This document shows, one piece after another, positions 9,506-17,982 of a stretch of DNA of 64,000 nucleotides. The stretch spans positions 496,001 through 560,000 of the forward strand of contig JADJWK010000002.1 of assembly GCA_016716405.1 (NCBI GenBank), read 5' to 3'. Position 1 is the stretch's first letter; each line of letters begins with the position of its first letter. The position numbers and the translations under genes were made by a program. Below the pieces are notes generated by a model. That model searched no databases. It saw nothing but the letters and a program-made list of their open reading frames with translations, and was not told where the DNA came from. The DNA is from Candidatus Melainabacteria bacterium (GTDB lineage: Bacteria; Cyanobacteriota; Vampirovibrionia; Obscuribacterales; Obscuribacteraceae).

Positions 9506-10291
9506 GTGTCCATCAGCGGGCACATCGAAGAGACCATAGATGCCATCATGAACCAGGATCCGGCAGCCCGGAGCCGGCTGGAGGTCGTCCTCTGCTATCC
9601 AGGTTTCCATGCAATGGTCTTCCATCGCCTGGCCAATCCGTTATGGAGGTCCGGTCGGCGGACTCTTGCGCGCTTCATCTCTCATCTGGGACGCTGTCTC
9701 ACCGGTATCGAGATCCATCCTGGTGCCAGCATCGGACGGCGATTCGTAATCGATCACGGCATGGGAGTCGTGATTGGCGAGACCACCATCATCGGGGACG
9801 ACTGCTTCCTCTACCAGGGCGTCACCCTGGGGGCCGGCGCGGAAGCCCGGGAGGGGGAGAAGACCCGGGGGACCAAACGGCATCCCACCCTGGGGAATGG
9901 CGTGGTGGTCGGATCCGGCGCCGAGATCCAGGGTGATGTGACGGTGGGGGACAATGTCCGGGTCGCCTCCGGGTCCATCGTTCTCAAGGATGTGCCAGCC
10001 AACTCGATCGTAGTCGGTGTCCCGGGCCGGGTCGTCTATAAGGACGGCAAGAGAGTCTCCCGGGCTGTGCCGGATATAGAGGCAGAGGCAATCAAGAGTC
10101 TCAAGAAGAAGATTGACGGGCTGGAAGCACAACTCAAGCTTCTCAAGAAGGATTTCGAGGGATGCGCTGATCAGAGCCAGGCTCTGGACAGCATATGTGA
10201 AGAAGTTTCGGCGGCTGGAGAGGGGGCGGGCGACGAACCGGACGACGACACCGACCCTATCGATGTTTTTCTGCAGGGTGCAGGGATATAG
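9506..10291 (+). CDS. cysE: Serine O-acetyltransferase
   Basis: Transfers acetyl from acetyl-CoA to serine, the first committed step of cysteine synthesis in the cytosol. Residues about 65-180 show the left-handed beta-helix hexapeptide repeats with the CysE signatures GIEIHPGASIGRRFVIDHG, GVVIGETTIIGDD and the lysine/arginine-rich loop EKTRGTKRHPTLGNGVVVGSGA. The C-terminal 60 residues are a predicted coiled coil followed by an acidic tail, longer than in minimal CysE. The start is GTG at 9506 with GGGAG eight bases upstream. 261 residues, normal for the family. It is followed by two small hypothetical genes on the same strand; no cysK is nearby. Confidence 0.95.
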   Translation: MSISGHIEETIDAIMNQDPAARSRLEVVLCYPGFHAMVFHRLANPLWRSGRRTLARFISHLGRCLTGIEIHPGASIGRRFVIDHGMGVVIGETTIIGDDCFLYQGVTLGAGAEAREGEKTRGTKRHPTLGNGVVVGSGAEIQGDVTVGDNVRVASGSIVLKDVPANSIVVGVPGRVVYKDGKRVSRAVPDIEAEAIKSLKKKIDGLEAQLKLLKKDFEGCADQSQALDSICEEVSAAGEGAGDEPDDDTDPIDVFLQGAGI

Positions 10292-10351
10292 GGGCTTCTA
10301 ATTGCCTCAAGAAAGAGTAGAATTAGAATTCATCGTCGAGACGGGGGGAGC

Positions 10352-10588
10352 ATGGCAGAAAGCGAGCTGGGCAAGGCCTTCGAAACTTTGGCCGAGGCCC
10401 TGAAACTTACCGAGTCCGAGATCACCGAGGAAGTCAAGGTGATCGAGCAGCAGATCGAAGAGCTCAAGGGGCGGATAGTCGAGCTCAATGCCAAGCAGGA
10501 GACTCTAGCCCACGACCGCGAGTCTCTCTCTGAAATGTTCAGTCGCTACAGCGCCACTGAAGACGGTGCGCAGAAGATTGAATTCTAG
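10352..10588 (+). CDS. Small coiled-coil protein
   Basis: Unrecognised 78-residue acidic protein. Almost the whole length (residues 5-65) is a predicted amphipathic helix or coiled coil with heptad spacing, for example ITEEVKVIEQQIEELKGRI. There is no signal peptide or membrane segment. The purine-rich GGGGGGAGC just before ATG is a strong ribosome binding site and supports a real gene despite its size. It follows cysE by 60 bases. Confidence 0.7.
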   Translation: MAESELGKAFETLAEALKLTESEITEEVKVIEQQIEELKGRIVELNAKQETLAHDRESLSEMFSRYSATEDGAQKIEF

Positions 10589-10688
10589 GCATGCTCGGGT
10601 GTAAATATCGCCCTAACACGGTAAGATGAACAGAAGTGAGCCTGCCAGATCCAGGCGCGCGGTGATTTCCTTGAATCCGAGTCTCTAG

Positions 10689-11228
10689 ATGTCAGCCACC
10701 TGTCCTTTCTGTGGAGCAAAGCTCAATCTCGGTCTCAGGTTTTGCGTTGTTTGCGGCAGGCATGTGACCAACGAGACCATGGGCAAGTTTGCCGGGCTGA
10801 AAGGGGGGTTCCGACCGGCTGATATCACCAGGCGCCTGGACGAGATGATCACAGCCGCCCGCTTCAAGAAGTCCAGGCGCTCTCATGAGATCGAGCGCGG
10901 TGCCCGCTGGGCATTTGTCAACACGATTTATCTTCTGGTGGCTAGCGGGCTTTTCTACTCGGCGATCCAGTTCTCTCTCGAGACCATGTTTCCCGGGAAG
11001 TTCCACCATACTAGAATTCCGGTGGGACAGATCCTGACTTTCTTGAAGCAGCCTCAGTCCTCGCCGCAGCCCGCTCCGCCGCCTAAGCCACAGAAGAAAG
11101 AAGCCGCTCCGGCACCGCCGGCCAGCCAGCCCAGGGTGAGCAAGACCTCGGCGAGCCGTGGCAAACGGAAGGTGCGCGGCAAGCGCTCCGGTCGCCGAGG
11201 CAAGTCGAGCAAGAAGCAGGCCAAGTGA
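10689..11228 (+). CDS. Zinc-ribbon membrane protein with basic tail
   Basis: Unrecognised 179-residue protein with a clear three-part layout. Residues 5-22 are a zinc ribbon (C5-x2-C8, C19-x2-C22, in CPFC and CVVC). Residues about 74-94 are one hydrophobic transmembrane segment (FVNTIYLLVASGLFYSAI). From residue 120 the chain is proline/alanine rich and ends in a strongly basic Lys/Arg/Ser tail. The tail could bind nucleic acid or acidic polymer, but this is inference. It shares the zinc-ribbon-plus-TM style with the gene at 33169-33870. Confidence 0.75.
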   Translation: MSATCPFCGAKLNLGLRFCVVCGRHVTNETMGKFAGLKGGFRPADITRRLDEMITAARFKKSRRSHEIERGARWAFVNTIYLLVASGLFYSAIQFSLETMFPGKFHHTRIPVGQILTFLKQPQSSPQPAPPPKPQKKEAAPAPPASQPRVSKTSASRGKRKVRGKRSGRRGKSSKKQAK

Positions 11229-11253
11229 AATGATCAGGAAAGGCTCGAAAGCA

Positions 11254-11496
11254 TCAGGTCGAATGCTCCGCTGATCCTCTGGGCTTTTCGTGGTCCATGG
11301 CCAGGCGCACTATGCCATGCTCCATCAGAGTCTCCAGCTCGCCCACGGTCCAGCTCTTCTTCACGGTGGGGGAGTGGTACAGATCGGCGCGCACCAGTTT
11401 CTCTCCGGCGCTCTTGATCTCGTAGAAGTACTCCTTCTCGTAATAAGGAGGAACCTTCACTATGAGCAGCTGGCCTTTTTGAAACTTGCTCTCCAT
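11254..11496 (-). CDS. Small conserved-looking protein downstream of acyl-CoA dehydrogenase
   Basis: Unrecognised 80-residue cytosolic protein beginning MESKFQKGQLLIVKVPPYYE. The open frame extends further upstream, but that part overlaps the dehydrogenase in another frame and looks like noise. ATG at 11496 lies 7 bases after the dehydrogenase stop, as expected for a translationally linked downstream gene. The composition is mixed alpha/beta with many charged and aromatic residues. No motif is recognised. Confidence 0.65.
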   Translation of the reverse strand: MESKFQKGQLLIVKVPPYYEKEYFYEIKSAGEKLVRADLYHSPTVKKSWTVGELETLMEHGIVRLAMDHEKPRGSAEHST

Positions 11497-11503
11497 CAGT
11501 GAA

Positions 11504-12625
11504 TCAGCGAGCAGCCACCAGGTGGCGGGCGTGTGCGCTCTTGACCTCCAGGGAGCTCTGCTCGCAGATCTGGTACAACTTCGCATCACGCATGAGCTTT
11601 TCCACCGGGTATTCCCGGCTGTAACCGAAGCCTCCGAAAACCTGCACGGCATCCGTAGTCACTTTCATAGCCACATCCTGGGCGAAGGCCTTGGCTGCCG
11701 CGGCCCTGTCCAGAGCTTCCGCGCCCTGATCGACAAGGAGGGCGGCCTGCCTTATCAGTAGACGAGCAGCCTCGATTTCCCTGGCCATGTCGGCAAGGAT
11801 GAAGCCGACTGCCTGGTGCTGTCCGATAGGACGTCCGAAAGTCTGTCTCTGCCGGGAGTATTCGATGGCATGTTGGAGGGCTCGAGAGGCGACACCGGTA
11901 GCTCCGGCCGCAATCATCAGGTGCATGGCAGGAAGGATTTTCTCGATTATCCGTCCAGCGGAGCCAGGAGCGCCGATCAGGTTGTCGGCGGTGAGTCGCA
12001 CCGCATCCAGGCTCAGGCTGCAGACATGACGGCTGCGCCTGCCGAAGGATTCGGCTCTGCCGGTGACGCTGAGACCCGGTGCCTCCGCCGGCACGATGAA
12101 GACCGACGAGGATTCCGGCTGGGAGGCGTCCTGGGCAATCACCAGATACCAGGCTGCCTGACCGCCGTTGATCAGCGCGGTGTTTCTGCCGCTCAGCAGA
12201 TAATCCGATCCCTGTCTCGTTGCTGTAATATCATATACGGTGGCATCCTGGCTGGCGTATCCGGCCACGGACGGCTTCTCGAGAAGCGGTAAGAGAAAGG
12301 CTTCGCCCTGTCCCTCGCCGCCGGCGGCGAGCAGGGGAAGCTGGGCTATGGCACTGGCCTCGAAGGCTCCGGCGATGCCACTGCATCCGGCAGCAAGCTC
12401 TTCGAGTATGACGCAAGAGTCCAGGGTGCCGAGTCCCATTCCGCCAAGCTCTTCCGGGATCTGGAAATTGACCAGACCGATCTCCCAGGCTCTGGCGATT
12501 ATCGACGAGGGAAATTCGCGGCTATGATCGAACGACTCCGCAACCGGTGCGATCTCGCCGGCGGCGAATTCACGCGCGAGCTTCTGGAACTGCTCCTGAT
12601 CATCGGATAGCTTGAGGTTGAACAT
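11504..12625 (-). CDS. Acyl-CoA dehydrogenase
   Basis: FAD flavoprotein that oxidises acyl-CoA to trans-2-enoyl-CoA and passes electrons to ETF. The three-domain ACAD layout is clear: N-terminal helices (FPSSIIARAWEIGLVNFQIPEELGGMG), the middle beta domain, and the C-terminal helices with REYPVEKLMRDAKLYQICEQSS. The last motif aligns with YEGTSEIQ, so the catalytic glutamate is kept, but the usual EGT is EQS. Start: ATG at 12625 has GGAGAG just upstream; an in-frame ATG at 12637 gives four extra residues. 373 residues is typical. It is paired with a small gene 7 bases downstream. etfAB lie about 8 kb away on the same strand. The acyl substrate cannot be read from sequence. Confidence 0.9.
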   Translation of the reverse strand: MFNLKLSDDQEQFQKLAREFAAGEIAPVAESFDHSREFPSSIIARAWEIGLVNFQIPEELGGMGLGTLDSCVILEELAAGCSGIAGAFEASAIAQLPLLAAGGEGQGEAFLLPLLEKPSVAGYASQDATVYDITATRQGSDYLLSGRNTALINGGQAAWYLVIAQDASQPESSSVFIVPAEAPGLSVTGRAESFGRRSRHVCSLSLDAVRLTADNLIGAPGSAGRIIEKILPAMHLMIAAGATGVASRALQHAIEYSRQRQTFGRPIGQHQAVGFILADMAREIEAARLLIRQAALLVDQGAEALDRAAAAKAFAQDVAMKVTTDAVQVFGGFGYSREYPVEKLMRDAKLYQICEQSSLEVKSAHARHLVAAR

Positions 12626-12837
12626 GCTTCTCTCCATTTTTCGGGGGATTATACCTTTTTTATAAGGACTCGCGGAAGCCTCCCTGCCCTCTCGGATTCA
12701 GAGGGTCCGCAGCGGCGCCGAAAGGGTTTCCTTAGAGGAAGTTCACTCTCGGAGCCGCAACACGGGCGGCTTCCACTTGACCATTGCGGCTCCGGTAGTC
12801 ATGATAGCGATGTCTCAGCGTGTTACTAGTAATCGAT

Positions 12838-13527
12838 ATGTCTCCCCTGATCGCACCTTCCATTCTCTCTGCCGACTTCACTCGTCTTGGCGAGGAGATC
12901 GCCGTCGCCGAGAGTGGTGGTGCCGACTGGATTCATGTCGACGTCATGGACGGGCATTTCGTACCCAACCTGACCATCGGCATGCCGGTGCTCGCCGGGA
13001 TCCGCAAGTGCACTGCTCTGCCCATGGACGTGCACCTGATGATCGAGAATCCCGACCGCTACATAGACGAGTTCGCTCGAGCCGGCGCTGATCTGATAAC
13101 GGTGCACGCCGAGGCTTGCCACCACTTGCAGCGCACTCTCACAGCCATCCGCGCGCTCGGAAAGAAAGCAGGCGTGGCCCTCAACCCCGCCACGCCGCCG
13201 GATGTGCTCAGCTATGTGCTGGCGGACACCGATCTCGTTCTGGTGATGAGCGTTAATCCCGGATTCGGAGGTCAGAGCTTTATCGATGCCGTGGTGCCCA
13301 AGATCAGGCAGGTGCGCGAGATGTTCGATACAGCAGGCTTTGAGGGTGTCCATGTTTCGGTCGATGGTGGCATCGACGCGTCTACCGCACCACTGGTGGT
13401 AGCGGCGGGAGCGGACGTCCTGGTGGCAGGGAGCAGCATCTACAAGTCGAAATCAGTCGAGAAGGCGATTGCCGGGCTGAAAGCGTCCGGTGGTGGCCCG
13501 CGCTCGGTGGAGCGCAAGGCATGTTAG
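12838..13527 (+). CDS. rpe: Ribulose-phosphate 3-epimerase
   Basis: Interconverts ribulose 5-phosphate and xylulose 5-phosphate in the pentose phosphate pathway. TIM-barrel family signatures are complete: IAPSILSADF, HVDVMDGHFVPNLTIG, PMDVHLMI, VMSVNPGFGGQSFI and VSVDGGI with the phosphate loop VLVAGSSI. Catalytic aspartates and metal-binding histidines are present. ATG at 12838 gives 229 residues; an in-frame GTG at 12820 would add six residues and neither has a strong ribosome site. It is followed after 9 bases by a secreted TPR-like protein gene, probably one transcript. Confidence 0.96.
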   Translation: MSPLIAPSILSADFTRLGEEIAVAESGGADWIHVDVMDGHFVPNLTIGMPVLAGIRKCTALPMDVHLMIENPDRYIDEFARAGADLITVHAEACHHLQRTLTAIRALGKKAGVALNPATPPDVLSYVLADTDLVLVMSVNPGFGGQSFIDAVVPKIRQVREMFDTAGFEGVHVSVDGGIDASTAPLVVAAGADVLVAGSSIYKSKSVEKAIAGLKASGGGPRSVERKAC

Positions 13528-13536
13528 GAGAGAGTT

Positions 13537-14115
13537 ATGAGCAGCAAGGGGAAAGTAATGAATAGCCGGAAGTCAATCTGTCTCGCACTGAGCGCCGCTT
13601 TTGCGCTTGCCAGCCCGCTTGCGGCTCTGGCCAAGGAGAAGGGCGACGACTGGATCAAGGACACCTCTCAGATCGGCAAGTCCAACGGCGTGATCATGTC
13701 CAACCAGCTTCTCGAGCTCGGCATGTTCTCCGGCAGCACTCTACGCATCCAGGGCGAGCAGGCGCTCCGTCTCGGTGATACCGACCGTGCCATCACTGTT
13801 TTGCAGCGCTCAATCGAGATGGAGCCCCTGGATATGGATGGACGCATCCTCTACGCCTCGGCTCTCCAGAAAAAGCTCCTCGCTCAAAAGGAGCGTGATC
13901 CCAAGCTCTACAATTTCGTCATCAAGCAGTGGTATTTCGTTTCGGAAAAGGCCGAGTTCGCCGATCAGAAGTTCCAGGCTATCGGTCATATCCAGAATCT
14001 CACAGGTACCCTGCCCAAGTGGTACGAGCGGAAAGGAAAATTCCTCAAACGTGTCCTGATTCCCGAGGACGGCTCGGTGAAAGTGGCCATCGGCGGAAGC
14101 GCCAGCACTCAGTGA
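13537..14115 (+). CDS. Secreted TPR-like protein
   Basis: Unrecognised 192-residue protein with a Sec signal peptide (positively charged start, hydrophobic LALSAAFALASPLAALA, cleavage near AALA-KE). Residues about 70-125 resemble one or two TPR helices (ALRLGDTDRAITVLQRSIEMEPLDMDGRILYASALQ). It probably acts in the periplasm or envelope. Two starts are possible: ATG 13537 after GGAGAGAG, and ATG 13558 (MNSRKS) after AAGGGGAA, which places the signal peptide right at the N terminus. It ends 7 bases inside the convergent gene at 14109. Confidence 0.75.
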   Translation: MSSKGKVMNSRKSICLALSAAFALASPLAALAKEKGDDWIKDTSQIGKSNGVIMSNQLLELGMFSGSTLRIQGEQALRLGDTDRAITVLQRSIEMEPLDMDGRILYASALQKKLLAQKERDPKLYNFVIKQWYFVSEKAEFADQKFQAIGHIQNLTGTLPKWYERKGKFLKRVLIPEDGSVKVAIGGSASTQ

Positions 14116-14558
14116 TTTTTCTTCAAGAACCACCTGACGATGGTTCGCGCTATTCGAAATGCTCCGAACAGGGCTGAGATCACGCCAATCACCATCCAGG
14201 TCCAGCAGTCGTGCATCTGGAGCAGGTGCTCCCGGGTGGCGAAGAATCCGTCGGTGATGTGTCTCTGGGAAGGAGGCAGGCTCTCGAAAGCTGCCTGGAA
14301 GTCCGAAGGCGCTATATAGCTCACTGTCAGGAGGATGAATCCGATGGCGGCGTTCAGAACACCGAAGACGAGCCAGGTCCATCCTGCCCGATAGATGAAA
14401 AGGAGAGGCCAGAAGCCGACCAGCAGCAGGGCATCGCTGGTCCAGACCAGGGGGTGGGACGGGGGAAGGACGAAAAGGAGCAGAAATCCGACAGTCCAGA
14501 GAAGCACCGACAGAATCCCCGCTATTTTTTTCTTGCTAGAAGCGGAAGGCTCTTTCAC
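14109..14558 (-). CDS. Four-helix membrane protein
   Basis: Unrecognised 149-residue inner-membrane protein. Four hydrophobic segments are visible at about residues 12-31, 38-56, 59-80 and 118-140, with a soluble loop (FQAAFESLPPSQRHITDGFFATREHL) between the third and fourth, and Lys-rich ends. Its ATG lies 23 bases inside the 3' end of the TOPRIM gene, so the two are almost certainly translated as a coupled pair. The pairing is more informative than the sequence: it suggests a membrane component working with the TOPRIM protein. Confidence 0.75.
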   Translation of the reverse strand: MKEPSASSKKKIAGILSVLLWTVGFLLLFVLPPSHPLVWTSDALLLVGFWPLLFIYRAGWTWLVFGVLNAAIGFILLTVSYIAPSDFQAAFESLPPSQRHITDGFFATREHLLQMHDCWTWMVIGVISALFGAFRIARTIVRWFLKKNH

Positions 14559-15684
14559 TGGCTATCTCTTTGATGGACTCTATAATCGACCGGCCCTCAT
14601 CGGGGATGTCCGCCGGGGCGAGGAGCCCGGCAGCGGCGCGGGCGAAGCCGATCTTATCGAAAGCCGGCAGTCCTTTCGTCCTGGCCAGCTCAGCCAGCCC
14701 TCTGGCACAGCCTGGCGGAGTCGGGATGTCCTGTGGCTCGATACAAGGGCTGTTGAAATAGTGTCTGGCCAGGCGCAGCATCGTGTCGCTCTTGAAAGTG
14801 TCCTCGATCTCGCCGGAGGCAAGGGTGATCAGCCTGTCCCCGGATCTCAGGCTGTCAGCCACCACCTCGGCTTCCTCCCTGACGTCTCCGTCCAGAATGG
14901 TGATGATCGGTAGCGCTACTGTCTCTCTCATGCTCAGATAATTCCTGACCACCTGCCGGGCACCGCCGCAGGAGACGACGCGAACTCCGGCGCCGCCAAA
15001 ATGATATGACAGAAGGGCTCCGAACACAGGCAGGAGGATCTGCTCGGTCTGTCCCTCCACCAGGCACAGGACTCTGGGTAGAAACTCTCCCGGCAGGCTC
15101 TTACGGTGCTCGAGCATGGTCGTCTCCCAGGCCCCCTCTGCATCAGCATCAGGGTCGCTGCCGCCGAGCCGGTCTCTCAAGAAATCCGCAATAGCATGGG
15201 CGCGCGCGTCGTCCTGCCACGGTCCCGCCGAAAGCAAGCGGCACCAGTCCGGCGTCGACCTGGTCATGAGCTCCAGATAGAGGCGCTCAGATTCTTTGAG
15301 CCCGGCCCCGTCGGGACAGGTGGGGTCGATCTCTTCTTCGAGGCAAGAGTCTGCCAGGGTCGAGCGGAAGCTATCGAAGGCGATAGTCCGATGCCGTTTC
15401 AGGTCTTCCATGGCAAGCCGGTTGCTCACCGTGGCATTGCTCTTCTGCCTGAGCCGGTCGCCATTCCCATTTCCGAATAACTGTGCGAAAATCGTACACT
15501 GCTCTTTCAAAGGCAGCGACTCGATGTCAACCCTGCCGCCGTTTGATCTCTTCAGTTGTTTGCGGAGCGCTTTGCGGATCTGCGACCATTTGCTCGAGGG
15601 TTCTTCAAATGAAAGTATCTTTTGAACCACCGTCCAGAAGGTCTCGTCGGATGCGTATTCGGAGTTGATATATTGCGCCTGCAT
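14536..15684 (-). CDS. OLD-like TOPRIM domain protein
   Basis: Putative nuclease-type protein of 382 residues. Residues about 203-380 match the TOPRIM region of OLD-family endonucleases: VEGQTE at 209-214 (conserved Glu), ILDGD at 263-267 (DxD pair), GEIED at 291-295, and the late Lys-containing helix FDKIGFARAAAG. The N-terminal 200 residues are helical and unrecognised; they lack Walker A/B motifs, so the ATPase half normally found in OLD and Gabija GajA is missing. The gene overlaps the following 4-TM protein gene by 23 bases. Function is inferred only at the level of a metal-dependent phosphoryl-transfer fold; a role in defence or DNA processing is possible. Confidence 0.7.
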   Translation of the reverse strand: MQAQYINSEYASDETFWTVVQKILSFEEPSSKWSQIRKALRKQLKRSNGGRVDIESLPLKEQCTIFAQLFGNGNGDRLRQKSNATVSNRLAMEDLKRHRTIAFDSFRSTLADSCLEEEIDPTCPDGAGLKESERLYLELMTRSTPDWCRLLSAGPWQDDARAHAIADFLRDRLGGSDPDADAEGAWETTMLEHRKSLPGEFLPRVLCLVEGQTEQILLPVFGALLSYHFGGAGVRVVSCGGARQVVRNYLSMRETVALPIITILDGDVREEAEVVADSLRSGDRLITLASGEIEDTFKSDTMLRLARHYFNSPCIEPQDIPTPPGCARGLAELARTKGLPAFDKIGFARAAAGLLAPADIPDEGRSIIESIKEIASERAFRF

Positions 15685-15791
15685 CGAGGAACGGAAGTCC
15701 CGTTAGTCACGGGTCCGATCCTACCATGTATCGGTTGCGCATCAGCCGTGTATCAGCCAAGTCTCAGCCAAGTTGCAACCAGATAGAAGCC

Positions 15792-17177
15792 ATGCGCCAG
15801 AATGTCGAATCAGACAAGAAGAATCTCGATGATGTGATCATCAACGGCTCCCTCTGGGCTGCCATCTGGCATATGGCATGGCCTCTGCTGATCCAGATGT
15901 CCACTGTTTCTCTGGCGAGCTTCTGCGATGTCTGGGTGGCCGGGAAGATGGGCTCGGAGGTCCAGGCTGCCATCGGAATCTGCGGTCAAATATGGTTTTT
16001 CATGATCCTTGTCACCGTGGCCCTTTCCTCCGGCACCACTGCTCTGGTCAGCCGCTACTGGGGCGCTCGGGATCTTGAGACGGCAGCGGAAGCCGCTAAG
16101 CAGTCGATGATGTTCGCTTTCATCTTCGGCACGCTTTCAGCGGCCACCGGGTTGATCGCCGCCCGTTTCCTGCTCGGCGCGCTCGGCGCGTCTCCGGAGG
16201 TTCAAGAGCTCGGCTGGCAGTATATGTCGGTGGATATGCTCTCCCAGCTACCGTTCACTATCGTCTGGGTCTCCCATTCGATCTGGCGCGCCCGGGGAAA
16301 TGCCCGGGTGCCCATGATGGTCTGGATACTGCTTACCGTGATTATCATCACCCTGGACTTCACCCTGTGTGTCTATCCGTTTCAAATGGGCATCCGCGGC
16401 ATCGGCTGCGCCTGGGTGGCGGCGGCGGTGGTGGGCATGACACTGAATCTGGTGCTGCTCCGGGGGACCGAGCTCTCTGCCTGTGTCGATATCAAACAGC
16501 TCTGGGAAACCGGTTTCAAGAAGTCCTGGCTCTTCCGCATCCTCAAGATCGGTCTGCCCGCCTGCGCCACCGACCTGGCCTGGATCGGGGGGTGCTTCGC
16601 CCTTTTCCTGATTTTCGCCGGCACGACCAACCCGACTGCCTGCCAGGCTTCCTGGACCGTGGGCTTTCGCCTGGAGGAGATCGTCTCCTGTCTGCCTCTG
16701 CATGCCCTGAGCACCGCCGTGGCTACCATCGTCGGGCAGAATCTCGGAGCCCTCAAGCCGGAGCGGGCGGAGAAAGCCGGATGGCAGGTGGCGATTACCG
16801 GTGTGCTCTTCACCAGCTTCGTGGCTGCCGGTCTCTATCTCGGGGCCAGACCGCTTGCCTGTCTGATGAGCATGGACCCTCAGGTGGTGGAGTACACCAC
16901 CTCTTACTTCAAGATAATCGGGCTTTCTCAGCCCTTTCTGGCGGCCTGGCTGATTCTCTTCGGTGCCATGCAGGGTGCCGGCTATACTGCCTGGCCCATG
17001 TGGGCCAGCCTGGTGAGCCTGGTCATCTTGAAGCTGCCTCTATGCTGGTACCTCACTGTGGTCATGGCTGACGGTCCAACCGGTTGCTGGTGGGGTATCG
17101 CTTGCTCGACGGCGCTTCTGGGGATTCTGGCAGCCTGGCGTTTCAGCACCGGGGTTTGGAAGAGCCAGAAAGTCTGA
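15792..17177 (+). CDS. MATE-family multidrug/cation exporter
   Basis: Inner-membrane antiporter that expels organic cations or metabolites using a Na+ or H+ gradient. About twelve hydrophobic segments form two homologous halves. Typical MATE phrases are seen: AWPLLIQMSTVSLASFCDVWVAGKMG, ALVSRYWGARD, RARGNARVPM, LSTAVATIVGQNLGA and LFGAMQGAGYT. ATG at 15792 (MRQNVES) gives 461 residues, normal for the family; a longer frame from ATG 15726 adds 22 residues that do not look like a MATE N terminus and lacks a ribosome site. It is divergent from the TOPRIM gene. The substrate is unknown. Confidence 0.92.
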   Translation: MRQNVESDKKNLDDVIINGSLWAAIWHMAWPLLIQMSTVSLASFCDVWVAGKMGSEVQAAIGICGQIWFFMILVTVALSSGTTALVSRYWGARDLETAAEAAKQSMMFAFIFGTLSAATGLIAARFLLGALGASPEVQELGWQYMSVDMLSQLPFTIVWVSHSIWRARGNARVPMMVWILLTVIIITLDFTLCVYPFQMGIRGIGCAWVAAAVVGMTLNLVLLRGTELSACVDIKQLWETGFKKSWLFRILKIGLPACATDLAWIGGCFALFLIFAGTTNPTACQASWTVGFRLEEIVSCLPLHALSTAVATIVGQNLGALKPERAEKAGWQVAITGVLFTSFVAAGLYLGARPLACLMSMDPQVVEYTTSYFKIIGLSQPFLAAWLILFGAMQGAGYTAWPMWASLVSLVILKLPLCWYLTVVMADGPTGCWWGIACSTALLGILAAWRFSTGVWKSQKV

Positions 17178-17267
17178 GGAATAGGTGCCCATGCCCTTCA
17201 CCCGTGCTAGAGGCGCATAAATTTCGTCGTGAAGCTCGGTGATATTGTCGCTTTTAACTTCAGGATT

Positions 17268-17756
17268 TCATTGAAGCCACAATATGGCGCCGTAAGATTC
17301 TTTTGCTGCCGCGTGAAGGAACTCCTTCAAAGTCTGAAAGTTACTGGAGAGGAAGGCAACGTTTTCGTCGTCCTTGCTGTGCTTCCAACCCTGAGGATAA
17401 ATCTCGTTTTTCGTTAATTCCTCTCTGTCATATCGTGCTTTAAAATCGTCGCCATCGATTTCCGCCAAGGCTTTCTCGAACGACTTTACCTGATCGCTTG
17501 TCAGCGCACGCGCAGGCCCGTAGCCGACATCGATATCACCGATCGTTTGCCCGCCAGCTAAAAGAAAGCAGTAAGGTTCGTCGCCTTGCCATTGCGAGCC
17601 TGTCAACAAGAAGTGAATCCCATGCCAGGATTTTCCAAGCTCCGCATCTGGTTCTACTTGATCATCGAACAACCAGTCCTCAACAGTATCTGGATTAGCC
17701 AACAATTCCGAGACTTCTTTGTCTGTGGCGAGCCGCAGACAGTACATCATGCTCAT
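17268..17756 (-). CDS. DUF1877 (YfbM-like) protein
   Basis: 162-residue cytosolic protein of the DUF1877/YfbM family, recognised from MYCLRLATDKEVSELL, WHGIHFLLTG, PYCFLLAGG, DIDVGYGPARALT and the C-terminal LKEFLHAAAKESYGAILWL. The biochemical role of the family is unknown. ATG at 17756 has AGGAG seven bases upstream. Base composition and codon use are visibly more AT-rich than in neighbouring genes, and the gene stands alone between a MATE exporter and a RadC-like gene, so recent transfer is likely. Confidence 0.88.
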   Translation of the reverse strand: MSMMYCLRLATDKEVSELLANPDTVEDWLFDDQVEPDAELGKSWHGIHFLLTGSQWQGDEPYCFLLAGGQTIGDIDVGYGPARALTSDQVKSFEKALAEIDGDDFKARYDREELTKNEIYPQGWKHSKDDENVAFLSSNFQTLKEFLHAAAKESYGAILWLQ

Positions 17757-17982
17757 ACGATTGCTCCTGTGTCCGCATTGCTATTCAAGAGGAACCTTGT
17801 CCAGGAATCGTAGTTTATCAGAGGAGCGTGCCAGCAAAGACATCAAACGTGAATCGACACAAGTGGAATACGCTTGAGCAAGCTGGACGGCTTGCCCGTG
17901 CTGCGCGTCAAGGGGGCAACTGCTTGAACTCGAGCGGACCGGAGTTCGTATTTGAGTAAGTACGGCTCAAGAGGTGCAGGCT

